Origin: Myxococcota bacterium
Lineage (GTDB): Bacteria; Myxococcota_A; Polyangia; Polyangiales; Polyangiaceae
DNA: 64,000 nucleotides
Assembly: GCA_963169915.1 (NCBI GenBank)
Contig: CAUJEM010000110.1
Span: forward strand, 51,027-115,026
Reading direction: 5' to 3'
Positions 45,572 through 53,596 of the stretch are shown here, in pieces. The position numbers and the translations under genes were made by a program. Numbering within the stretch: the first letter of the stretch is position 1; each line of letters opens with the position of its first letter. Below the pieces are notes generated by a model, which had not been told where the DNA came from, did not search any database, and saw only the letters and a list, made by a program, of their open reading frames with translations.

Positions 45572-46756
45572 TCAACCCGCCTTCCCATCGGGGCGCGGCG
45601 CGAAGAAGATGGGCGTGTAGACGATCACGAAGATCACGAAGGCCAGCGACCACAGCGCGCCCGCGACGACGAGCGCGGCCGGCTGCCAACGGAGCGCGAC
45701 GAGCGGGACGAAGACGCGTACCATGGCGGCCCCGAGGATGGCGAGGAACGAGCCGGTGATGGCGCGTGAGGCCACGATCGGACGCCCCGTGTGCCCGAGC
45801 CCGACACGCGCCATCATGCCGAGCGTCAGGACACCGATGGCGCCGGCCGTGAGCGCGTGGGTCGCGAGGGAGCCCCACACTGGGACGCCCAAGGCCGGCG
45901 CGGCGCGGAGCAGCAGCCCGAGGGGGATCCAGGCGTAGCCGAGGTGGAGGACCCACAGCATGGGATAGGGGCGGACGTGTCGGGTCCCCCAGCGCAGCGC
46001 GCGCGCGGCGGCGAGCACCGCGACGAGGCCCGCCAAGAGCTGCGCCGGGACGGTCTCGAGCGCCACGGCGTCCACGAGCGTGAGCAGCGCGCCGGCCGTC
46101 ATGGTGGCCCAGTCGAGGCTCTTGATGGCCTCGATCCCCTCCGCCTTGGTGGTGTTGCGGGTGAACATGGGCATCACTCGGCCCGTCACCACCACGATGA
46201 GCAGCACGATCACGTCGATGGCCACCAGGTTGGCGCGCCGGGCCTGCCCCGCGGCGAGCACGCCGAGGGCGCTCAAGTGCGTGACGAGGTTGGTGAGGAG
46301 CAGCACGCCGAGCACCCCCACCATCACGTAGTTACGGCGATTGTGCGTGAGCAGGATGGGCCGCGCCAGCGCGATGGCGAGGGCCAGCAGGAAGCCCAAG
46401 TCCAGCGCCGCCGGGAGGCCACGCGGGAGGACGGCCGCGGTGGCCATGGCGGCGCGCGCCAGGACCCAGAGCAGCGCCAGGCCGAGCAGGCCCCGCCCGA
46501 TGAGCGTCTCCCGCCCCGTCCAGTTGCCGACCGCCGTCAACAAGAAGCCCGCGATGACCGCGAGCGCGTAGCCGAAGATCATCTCATGCGCGTGCCAGCT
46601 CCACGCGTCCAGGTAGCGCACCGGCGCGAGCACGCCGTCGACGATGAGCACCCAGAGGGGGACGATGAGCGCCGCGTACAGCCCCGCGAGCAGGAAGAAG
46701 GGGCGAAAGCCTTTCCCGGCGAGTGCCAGGCCGGGCTGGGTCACTGCCTCGGACAT
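45572..46756 (-). CDS. NnrS family membrane protein
   Basis: About 394 aa with roughly twelve hydrophobic segments, the usual NnrS layout. Conserved stretches include KGFRPFFLLAGLYAAL near residue 15, YLDAWSWHAHEMIFGYAL near 50, and VVVTGRVMPMFTRNTTKAEG near 190, plus a His/Arg-containing GHTGRPI near 330. NnrS proteins are linked to tolerance of nitric oxide and related iron-sulfur stress, possibly with haem or copper ligands. The ATG at 46756 has AAGGAGA six bases upstream. No nitrite or nitric oxide reductase gene lies in the window. Confidence 0.93.
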   Translation of the reverse strand: MSEAVTQPGLALAGKGFRPFFLLAGLYAALIVPLWVLIVDGVLAPVRYLDAWSWHAHEMIFGYALAVIAGFLLTAVGNWTGRETLIGRGLLGLALLWVLARAAMATAAVLPRGLPAALDLGFLLALAIALARPILLTHNRRNYVMVGVLGVLLLTNLVTHLSALGVLAAGQARRANLVAIDVIVLLIVVVTGRVMPMFTRNTTKAEGIEAIKSLDWATMTAGALLTLVDAVALETVPAQLLAGLVAVLAAARALRWGTRHVRPYPMLWVLHLGYAWIPLGLLLRAAPALGVPVWGSLATHALTAGAIGVLTLGMMARVGLGHTGRPIVASRAITGSFLAILGAAMVRVFVPLVALRWQPAALVVAGALWSLAFVIFVIVYTPIFFAPRPDGKAG

Positions 46757-46885
46757 CACGGTCTCCTTGAAACAAGAAGCGCGCGCGGGCTGCTGGCGCG
46801 CCGAGGGGGACAGTAGGGCGGCCTCCCGGGGGCTCCAAGGGCAAAGGGCCTCCCCCCACCGGGACGCGGCGCGCGCGCGACTCGG

Positions 46886-47557
46886 TCAGCCGGCGGCGCT
46901 GGTGCGCGCGCGGGACACCCAGGGACTCCCGGCGACGAAGTAGCGCCACGGCCGGCGGGCCCAAGCGCCCGCGTCGTCCACGCCGATCCGCGCGGAGCGC
47001 TTGGCGGGCAGCCGCGGCCCGTCCAAGAGAAAGAGCGTCTCGCTCGTGAACGCGGCGCCGTCGAGATCTCGCGCCACGCCGAAGGCGCGCGCCAGCTTGC
47101 CCGGTCCGCTGGTGAGGGCGTGCTCGTCGCGCAGGGGGCCCCGTCGCTGGCGCATCAGCTCGAGGCCGAGCAGCGGCTCGACGCCGCGGATCAGCACGGC
47201 CTGCGGCTCACCCTCCAGCCCCGTGACCAGGTTCAGGTGCCAGTGGAGCCCGTACACCAGGAACACGTAGGCGACGCCGCCGGCACACCACAGCGAGTGG
47301 TTGCGCGCCGTGTGCCGTCCCCCGAAGGAGTGCGCGGCGCGGTCTTCTGGTCCGCGGTACGCCTCGACCTCCACGATGCGTCCGGCCGCGACGCCGTCGG
47401 GGCGCTGGACCACGAGCACCTTGCCCAGGCACTCCGGGGCGACGGTGAGCACGGGGCGGCGAAAGAAGTCGACGCCGAGCCGCGGCCCGCCGAGCGCGCT
47501 CGGCGAGCCGCTCTCAGGGCGTGGCGGAGGCGGGGGCGGGGGCCGTGGGGGAGGCAC
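46886..47557 (-). CDS. 3-methyladenine DNA glycosylase (AAG/MPG family)
   Basis: About 223 aa. Excises alkylated purines such as 3-methyladenine. Seen: LGVDFFRRPVLTVAPECLGK near residues 28-47, the active-site Glu in GRIVEVEAYRGPEDRAAH, then RHTARNHSLWCAGGVAYVFLVYG and SGPGKLARAFGV, which match the mammalian AAG/MPG family. The natural start is unclear. GTG at 47557 is the nearest in-frame start that keeps the FFRRP region, but it lies 44 bases inside the 3' end of the SGNH gene and gives a Pro-rich leader. Coupled translation with that gene is likely. Family certain, start moderate. Confidence 0.88.
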   Translation of the reverse strand: MPPPRPPPPPPPRPESGSPSALGGPRLGVDFFRRPVLTVAPECLGKVLVVQRPDGVAAGRIVEVEAYRGPEDRAAHSFGGRHTARNHSLWCAGGVAYVFLVYGLHWHLNLVTGLEGEPQAVLIRGVEPLLGLELMRQRRGPLRDEHALTSGPGKLARAFGVARDLDGAAFTSETLFLLDGPRLPAKRSARIGVDDAGAWARRPWRYFVAGSPWVSRARTSAAG

Positions 47558-49097
47558 TGACCGAGGGCTCGGGGAGGGGAGGCGCGCTGGGGCGTCCGGC
47601 GCCCTTCCAGCCCTCATAGCCCTCGAGCAGCGCCCGATAAAGCCAGCTCGCCAGCACCTCGGAGCCGCTGCCCGTGGGGTGCGTGAGATCTCCCTGGCCG
47701 AGCCCGCGCTGCACCCACGCGGCCATGGAGCCGGAGCCGCCCATCGCCGCGAAGGTGTCGAAGAACGCGCAGCCCACCGCGGCGGAGGCGGCGCGCTGCT
47801 CGGCGACGAGCGCCGGGATGACCGCCATCGTCTGCAGCGCCGTGCCCTTCTTCTCTGCGCGATCCATCGCGCCGACGACCAGGCAGCCCGCTCGGGGGAC
47901 GGCGCGGAGCCCCTGAGCGAGCACCTCCTCCAGCGTCTTGCGGTACTCCGCCATGGGATACGCGAAGCCGTCGCCGGACTCGTTCGCGCCAAACTGGTAG
48001 ACGAGCAGCGCTGGGTCACGCCACCGGAGCTGCTCGGCCCAGTGGGCGTCGTCCTGCTTGTCGAGGAAGCGCACTCGGGCGCCCTGCACCCCGATGGCGT
48101 CGAGGACCACGCCCGGGCCTTCGCGCTCCAGCACGACCCCGAAGCTCCGGGTGGTGCCGGCGATGGTCATGACCTCGAGCTCGTGCTCGCCGTCGGGCGC
48201 GCGCACCTCGTGGTACGCCACCTCCGTGACGTCGCTGCTCGTGTCGAGCGTGGCTTGCTCGGCGCCGTCGAGGTTGATCCGCAGCTTGCCGCCACCAGGG
48301 CGCTTCAAGTACGCCACGATGAAGCGCGAGACGGCGCGCCCACGGCTGCCCGCCTTGGCCGTGCCGAAGCGCGCGCGAGACCCAGGCGGCGCGGTGAAGC
48401 TGACCCCTCCGAGCCCATAGAGCCCGTCCGGCGAGAGGGGGCCGACGATCCGGCTGACGGAGAAGCCCGCCGAGGCGAAGCGGTACACGTCGTTGTGGAA
48501 GTAGGCCGGCCAAGCGCTCGCCATCAAGAGGAAGCCGTGGCCGGCGTCGCCGAACCGGTCTTGGAGCTTGCGTCGGAGCGTGCCGGAGACGTAGTCGCTC
48601 GTGATGATGGAGTCCCCGAAATGCTCGATGCGCGTGATGGCGTGGGGCTCTCGGGCCTCGGTGCGAGCGAGCCGCTGGTAGAAGGCGGTGAGCCCGCGCC
48701 GCTCAGCGTCGACGAGGGACACGGGTGGGCGCTCGAGGTCGAGCGCTGGTGCGTCGAGCTGCTGCGGCGCGATGGGCCCACGCGCGGGCGCCTGGAGGTC
48801 GACGTGCTCGGGCTGCGCGAGCTGCGCGGCGTTCTCGCTCTCCCGGGAGAGCAGGCTCTCACCGACGCTGAGCGCGGCGGCGGGAGCGGCGATCTCGCCG
48901 AGGGCGGGCGCTTCGGGGAGGCCAGGCCGAAAGAGCCGCACCTGCTCGAGGCCGGGGATGAGCTCTAGCGCCGCGCCCAGCGCCACCAGCGTGAGGAGCG
49001 CGAGCGTGGGCCTCGAGGACAGCACCTGGCTGGGGCGCTCGACCTCGGGGCCTTGGATGCGAATGGGGGGGCCGCTGGGCGACTCCTGGCTCGTCAT
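47514..49097 (-). CDS. membrane-anchored SGNH hydrolase with inserted beta domain
   Basis: 527 aa. One transmembrane helix near residues 30-48 (TLALLTLVALGAALELIPG) anchors it. The SGNH core has block I RIEHFGDSIITSDYV near residue 160, a beta-rich insert of about 150 residues (FSVSRIVGPLSPDGLYGLGG, VSRFIVAYLKRPGGG), a GTND-like LLVYQFGANESGDGFAYP near 370 and a His-block LTHPTGSGSEVLASW near 485. The architecture equals that of the SGNH lipoprotein at 40162. It probably removes acyl groups from a cell-wall or surface polymer, by analogy. Its 3' end overlaps the glycosylase gene; the FHA gene lies just upstream. Confidence 0.82.
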   Translation of the reverse strand: MTSQESPSGPPIRIQGPEVERPSQVLSSRPTLALLTLVALGAALELIPGLEQVRLFRPGLPEAPALGEIAAPAAALSVGESLLSRESENAAQLAQPEHVDLQAPARGPIAPQQLDAPALDLERPPVSLVDAERRGLTAFYQRLARTEAREPHAITRIEHFGDSIITSDYVSGTLRRKLQDRFGDAGHGFLLMASAWPAYFHNDVYRFASAGFSVSRIVGPLSPDGLYGLGGVSFTAPPGSRARFGTAKAGSRGRAVSRFIVAYLKRPGGGKLRINLDGAEQATLDTSSDVTEVAYHEVRAPDGEHELEVMTIAGTTRSFGVVLEREGPGVVLDAIGVQGARVRFLDKQDDAHWAEQLRWRDPALLVYQFGANESGDGFAYPMAEYRKTLEEVLAQGLRAVPRAGCLVVGAMDRAEKKGTALQTMAVIPALVAEQRAASAAVGCAFFDTFAAMGGSGSMAAWVQRGLGQGDLTHPTGSGSEVLASWLYRALLEGYEGWKGAGRPSAPPLPEPSVSASPTAPAPASATP

Positions 49098-49108
49098 GCG
49101 AGGATCCC

Positions 49109-50569
49109 TCAGTGGATGCAGCTCATGTCGTTGAGCTGACGGCAGAGCGCGCGCAGCATCCGCCGATCGCCGTCCGTGCCCTTGCCTGAAGCGACCAGCG
49201 CCTTGAGCTGGTTCTTTCGGGCCGTCAGCTGGGCTCGGTCACCCAGCGCGTCCGGCGTGGGCGCGGCGGCGGCGGGCGCTCCGGTGCGCCCGCCAGGCGC
49301 GTCGAAGGGGTTGCGCCGCACGAGGCCGCTCGTGATGGGCGCGGGGCCGCTGGAGGCTGGGCCGCCTGCGCCGACCAGCAGCTTCGGACGCGCGCTGGGC
49401 AGCTCCGTGACCGACACGTCGCTGGCGCCGAGCGCGGCCGCCGCCGCGGAGGCCAGGGAGCGCTGGGCGGAGTCGACGAACTCCGCTTGCGCCACCTGGT
49501 TCAGCTGGGCGCGCTTGACGTCGACGTCCGTGAGCGACTCCGCGCGTGCCATGGCGGCCTTGGCCCAGCGCTCCGCGACGGCGGGCAGCGCCGTGGGCCG
49601 TGTCGCCGGGGGGCCGGCGGCGAGCCGCTGCAGCTCGGCGTGGGCCACGTCGAGCTCCTGGCGGTCGAGCGCCTCGCGTGCCGTCCGGAGCGGGTCGTCG
49701 GCCGGCGGGCGCGCGGCGCTCGACGCTGCGGTCGTGCGCCCGCCTTCCCGAAACACGACGACGCCGAGGGCCAACAGCGCGCCGAGACCCACGACCGCGA
49801 GCACCAGCTTCAGGGTGGGGGACGTGGAGCCGCGCGGGATGTCCGAGGCGAAGACCGGGCTCGGCGGCTCACTGCCGACCCCGAACCGGAGCCCCTCCTC
49901 CGCTCCAGGGACGTAGATCATCCCCGCGGGGATGTACTTCAAGAGGACGTCCCCCAGCTCGATGGAGTCCCGGGCGTCCAGCAGGGCGCGCTGGAGCTCA
50001 GCGCCGTTGACGCGCAGGCCGTTGGCGCTCCCCCGGTCGACGATCTCGTAGTGTCCGTCCTGGAAGCGCTCGACGGCAGCGTGGACGCGGCTCACCGAGC
50101 CGTGGTTGATGGAGATGTCGCAGTCTTCCCCGCGGCCGATGACGGCCACGCCCTTCCCGAGCGCGTACTCTCGTCCGGGCTCTGGCCCGACGAGCATCAC
50201 CAGGCGGTCGGGCTGCGCGCCGAGGTGCTGGGAGCGCGCGGCGCCGTCGTCGAGCGCTGCCGGCGCCGCGGTGAGGGTCGCCTCGTCCCCCAGCTCCAGC
50301 CGATAGTCTCCCAGCTGGATGAGGTCACCGGGAGCCAGCGGCTGCGCCTCTCCCGCGCGGACGCCGTTGACGTAGACGCCGTTGTAGCTCCCCACGTCCG
50401 TGAGCGACCAGGTGTCGCCGCTCCGCGTGAGCCGCGCGTGGTGGCGCGAGATGTTGCGTTCGGTCAGCCGGATGCTGTTGTCTTCGGCGCGACCTATCGT
50501 GTACTGCTCGCGCGAGAGGTTGACCACCGTCCTCGAGCCTTGGTCATCCTCGATCGCTAGCTTCCACAT
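49109..50569 (-). CDS. double-FHA domain membrane protein
   Basis: About 486 aa. Two FHA phosphothreonine-binding domains: first, REQYTIGRAEDNSIRLTER with ISRHHARLTR and GSYNGVYVNG; second, KGVAVIGRGEDCDISI with SVSRVHAAVERF and GSANGLRVNG. Both retain the Gly-Arg, Ser-Arg-x-His and Asn-Gly contact motifs. A transmembrane helix follows near residue 265 (TLKLVLAVVGLGALLALGVVV), then an Ala-rich helical tail that is probably periplasmic. It may bind kinases such as those in this window at the membrane, which is inference. ATG at 50569 chosen; a GTG lies three bases upstream. Confidence 0.9.
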   Translation of the reverse strand: MWKLAIEDDQGSRTVVNLSREQYTIGRAEDNSIRLTERNISRHHARLTRSGDTWSLTDVGSYNGVYVNGVRAGEAQPLAPGDLIQLGDYRLELGDEATLTAAPAALDDGAARSQHLGAQPDRLVMLVGPEPGREYALGKGVAVIGRGEDCDISINHGSVSRVHAAVERFQDGHYEIVDRGSANGLRVNGAELQRALLDARDSIELGDVLLKYIPAGMIYVPGAEEGLRFGVGSEPPSPVFASDIPRGSTSPTLKLVLAVVGLGALLALGVVVFREGGRTTAASSAARPPADDPLRTAREALDRQELDVAHAELQRLAAGPPATRPTALPAVAERWAKAAMARAESLTDVDVKRAQLNQVAQAEFVDSAQRSLASAAAAALGASDVSVTELPSARPKLLVGAGGPASSGPAPITSGLVRRNPFDAPGGRTGAPAAAAPTPDALGDRAQLTARKNQLKALVASGKGTDGDRRMLRALCRQLNDMSCIH

Positions 50570-50659
50570 CACGGGTCGGGTCTCGGGTGATCTCCGGGTC
50601 GCTCCACGCGAGCTCGCCGTGAACCGGAAGATCGCACGAAACCAGGGTAAGTTCCAGCC

Positions 50660-51829
50660 TCAGCGTAGACCTCGATCGAGCGCGTCGGATTCGGCCTGAG
50701 CGCGGAACAGGGCGTCGTGGAGGGCGGGGCGGGCGCCTCTCAGGCGCAGGTCGTCGCGGCCGCCGAAGACCCTGTTGGTGAGCAGCGCCACGGCTCGCCC
50801 CGTGGCGGGGTCGATCCAGAGGCTCGTCCCCGTGAAGCCCAGGTGCCCGAACGTCCGTTCGCTGGCCACGGTCCCAGCGCTGGAGCCAGCGGACGCCTTG
50901 CCGTCGAAGCCGGCGCGCAGGGTGCCCCCCGGGCGCGGTCGAACCAAGGTCTCCAGCTGCTCGGGGAGCAGCCACGTCGGGCGTCGCCCCTCGAGCGCGT
51001 CGAGCAGCGCCAGCCCCCAGCCGACCACGTCCACCGCTGCGCCGAAGACGCCGGCGTGACCGCAGAGCCCGAGCCCGCCGAGCGCCCAAGCGTTGTCGTC
51101 ATGGACGACGCCGCGGAGCCGCCCCCCGCGCCAGAGCACGTGCTCCGTAGGGGCGGCCTGGGCGAGGCGCTCGGGAGCCCAGCGGTGCCACTGGCGCGCC
51201 GAGCCCAGGCGGAGCCCCAGTGGCCGCCCCACCTCCCGATCCACCAGCTCGTCGAGGGGCAGCCCCGTCACCCGCTCGGCAACCTCACCCGCGAGGAGGT
51301 AGCCGAGGTCGCTGTACACCGGGGAGAACCCCTCGGCGGGGGGGGGGCCCAGACACTCCGCGCGCCGTGCGAGGGCGGCGCGGCGGAGCGCCACGCTGCG
51401 GACCACGGGGAGCCCGCCGAGCAGGGGCGCGAACAGCGGCAAGTGCGCCTCCAGCCCGGCGCGGTGGGAGAGGAGGTGTAGCAGCGTCGCGGACGCGCTC
51501 GGGGTCTGCCTCAGCTCGGGCAGGTGCAGCGCGAGGGGCTGAGCCAGCGAGAGCGCGCCATGGCGCTCCAGCCGGAGCAAGGTGCAGGCGACGAGCGGCT
51601 TGCTCACCGAGGCGAGGTCGAAGAGCGTGGAGGGAGCGATGGGGGACTCCCGCTCACCCTGGCCCGCCGCCCCCACGAGCAGCGCCGGTGACGCGAGGCT
51701 GCCCGTCGCCACGCTGGCCGCCGGCGCGGCGCGCCACTCGGTCACGACGCTCGCCGCGATGGAGTCGAGTCGCCGCTCGACCCTCCGGGTGAGTGCGGGC
51801 GGAGCCGAGAGCGGAGGAGGCACGACCAA
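50660..51829 (-). CDS. serine hydrolase of the class C beta-lactamase superfamily
   Basis: 389 aa. The SxxK motif is FDLASVSKPLVACTLL near residue 74. The Tyr-x-Asn position reads PVYSDLGYLLAGE near 168, and the third motif is FGHLGFTGTSLWID (HxG type) near 330. These fit penicillin-binding protein/beta-lactamase-like esterases (PF00144), with YSD as often seen in esterase members. No signal peptide is apparent. Start: TTG at 51829 or GTG at 51823, both without a strong ribosome site. Whether it acts on cell-wall peptides or esters cannot be told. Confidence 0.82.
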   Translation of the reverse strand: MVVPPPLSAPPALTRRVERRLDSIAASVVTEWRAAPAASVATGSLASPALLVGAAGQGERESPIAPSTLFDLASVSKPLVACTLLRLERHGALSLAQPLALHLPELRQTPSASATLLHLLSHRAGLEAHLPLFAPLLGGLPVVRSVALRRAALARRAECLGPPPAEGFSPVYSDLGYLLAGEVAERVTGLPLDELVDREVGRPLGLRLGSARQWHRWAPERLAQAAPTEHVLWRGGRLRGVVHDDNAWALGGLGLCGHAGVFGAAVDVVGWGLALLDALEGRRPTWLLPEQLETLVRPRPGGTLRAGFDGKASAGSSAGTVASERTFGHLGFTGTSLWIDPATGRAVALLTNRVFGGRDDLRLRGARPALHDALFRAQAESDALDRGLR

Positions 51830-52305
51830 GAGAGCTTGCCTCAGCCCCTCGGCGAGGAGAAGGGAGCGCCCGCGGCGCGCCCACCCCCTGAGCCGGGGTT
51901 GGCAGAGCGAGCTGGAACCCGAAGGATCCCCTCAGACGTTCGGCTGCTCTCGGGGCGTCAGGGGGCATGTCGCTCCACCGCCCTCGCCGCCATCGCCGTC
52001 GCCCTGGTCCTCGCCTCGCTGTCCCGCTGTCCCGCTGTCCCGCCTCGGAGTCGCCATCGCCGCGCCCGCAGGCAGAAGGTGAGGCTCCGGCAGAGGACCC
52101 ACGCGCTCTTCGAGGACGTGCGCGTGCAGCGGTTCGACGCGCTCGCCGGCGACTCCGAGGCCACGAGGCGCGCGCTGCGCGCCGGCCTCCACGCACTGGC
52201 GCGGCCTACGCCGAGACGGCGGAGACGGTGCCGAGTCCGGCCGCGGCCGGTGGCGCGTGCGCGGCGCCAGGAGCCTGCCGCCGGCTGGGGGTCGCCCCCG
52301 GTACT
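51830..52305. other. 476-bp intergenic region without a convincing gene
   Basis: Between the divergent hydrolase and the pilC promoter. Frames here are Arg/Pro/Ala-rich. One plus frame contains ALAAIAVALVLASL followed by FEDVRVQRFDALAGDSEA and so might be a decayed secreted protein, but it lacks a good start. The 8-bp triple repeat at 52017 lies inside. Confidence 0.45.
52017..52040 (+). repeat. three tandem copies of CGCTGTCC
   Basis: Three exact 8-bp units in a row within the gap upstream of pilC. No gene or known site is attached to it. Confidence 0.85.
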
Positions 52306-52335
52306 TTGACGAAGCGTAGGCGCCCCAGCTATGCT
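52306..52335 (+). promoter_or_regulatory. candidate promoter upstream of pilC
   Basis: TTGACG at 52306-52311 and TATGCT at 52330-52335 separated by 18 bp. The first matches five of six consensus bases, the second four. Transcription would start about 20 nt before the pilC ATG. No sigma-54 type GG-N10-GC element is seen. Confidence 0.5.
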
Positions 52336-52362
52336 GCGACGCTGCTGGTTTAGGTAATTTCA

Positions 52363-53577
52363 ATGGCGGAATTCGTCTGGGAAGCACGCGCACGCGGTGG
52401 AGAGCTGCGTCGGGGCGTCATGGAGGCGGACGACATCAACGCCGTCAACGCTCGCCTCCGGCAGCAGCAGCTCTCCCCGGTCAAGGTCAAGAAGAAGGGG
52501 AAATCCCTCAACTTTACCTTGGGCTCGGGCGTCACGGTCAAGGAGCTCGTGACCTTCACGCGGCTGTTCGCCACCATGATCGACGCCGGCTTGCCCCTCG
52601 TGCAGTGCCTGGAGATCCTCGCAGGGCAGCAGAACAACGCTGTTTTTGCCAATACTTTGAAGGATATCCGCAATCAGGTGGAGCACGGGTCCACCTTCAG
52701 CGACGCCCTCGGCAGGCACCCGAAGGTCTTCGACACGCTGTTCGTCAACCTGGTCCGCGCCGGTGAGATGGGCGGCATCCTCGACACCATCATGCAGCGC
52801 CTGTCGGTGTACCTGGAGAAGCGCGCCAAGCTCGTCGCGCAGGTGCGCGGCGCCATGGTGTACCCCACGGTGGTCATCGTCATCGCGGTGGGCGTCATGG
52901 TCGTGCTGCTCACCTTCGTCATCCCCGCCTTCGAGAACATGTTCAAGGACTTCGGCGCCGGCCCCGAGGCGCTCCCGAAGCTCACGCAGATCATGATCGC
53001 GCTCTCGAAGAGCTTCGTGTCCTACCTCCCGTTCTTGGCGCTGGGCGCCGGCGCCATCGGCGCGGGCGTGGTCTACGCCATCCGGCAGCCCAAGGGGAAG
53101 CGGCTCTTTCATAAGCTGTTACTGACCCTCCCGGTGGTCGGACCCACGCTCCGGAAGATCGCGGTGGCGCGCTTCACTCGCACCTTGGGCACCTTGCTCC
53201 AGTCGGGCGTCCCCATCTTGGACGCGCTCGACATCTGCGCGCGGACCTCGGGGAACGTCATCATCGAGACCGCCGTCCTCTATGTTCGCCAGCGCATCAG
53301 CGAGGGCAAGAACATGGCCGACCCCTTGATGGAGACGAAGGTGTTCCCGGACATGGTGGTCCAGATGATCGCCGTGGGGGAGCAGACCGGCGCGCTCGAC
53401 CAGATGCTCAACAAGGTGGCAGATTTCTACGAGGAGGAGACGGACATCGCCGTGGCGGCGCTCACCTCCGCCATCGAGCCCATCTTGATGGTCGGCGTGG
53501 GCGGCATGGTCGGCGTCGTGCTCGTCTCCATGTACCTGCCCATCTTCTCGCTCGCGGGCAACATCAAGGCCAATTGA
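52363..53577 (+). CDS. pilC: type IV pilus inner-membrane platform protein PilC
   Basis: 404 aa, the usual size. It is the inner-membrane platform on which PilB and PilT act to extend and retract type IV pili. Two GspF/PilC repeats are visible: ELVTFTRLFATMIDAGLPLV with GSTFSDALGRHP (first), and RFTRTLGTLLQSGVPILDAL with GKNMADPL (second). Transmembrane helices are YPTVVIVIAVGVMVVLLTFV, LPFLALGAGAIGAGVVY and PILMVGVGGMVGVVLVSMYL. In Myxococcus pilC is preceded by pilB and pilT; here it begins a run with a PilS-like kinase and no pilB or pilT is adjacent. Confidence 0.96.
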   Translation: MAEFVWEARARGGELRRGVMEADDINAVNARLRQQQLSPVKVKKKGKSLNFTLGSGVTVKELVTFTRLFATMIDAGLPLVQCLEILAGQQNNAVFANTLKDIRNQVEHGSTFSDALGRHPKVFDTLFVNLVRAGEMGGILDTIMQRLSVYLEKRAKLVAQVRGAMVYPTVVIVIAVGVMVVLLTFVIPAFENMFKDFGAGPEALPKLTQIMIALSKSFVSYLPFLALGAGAIGAGVVYAIRQPKGKRLFHKLLLTLPVVGPTLRKIAVARFTRTLGTLLQSGVPILDALDICARTSGNVIIETAVLYVRQRISEGKNMADPLMETKVFPDMVVQMIAVGEQTGALDQMLNKVADFYEEETDIAVAALTSAIEPILMVGVGGMVGVVLVSMYLPIFSLAGNIKAN

Positions 53578-53596
53578 GCCACCGAGGGAGCCGCGG

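Noticed and set aside
51836..52309. Plus frame with a hydrophobic stretch upstream of pilC
   Set aside because: No good start or ribosome site and Arg/Pro-rich ends; kept only as a possible relic.
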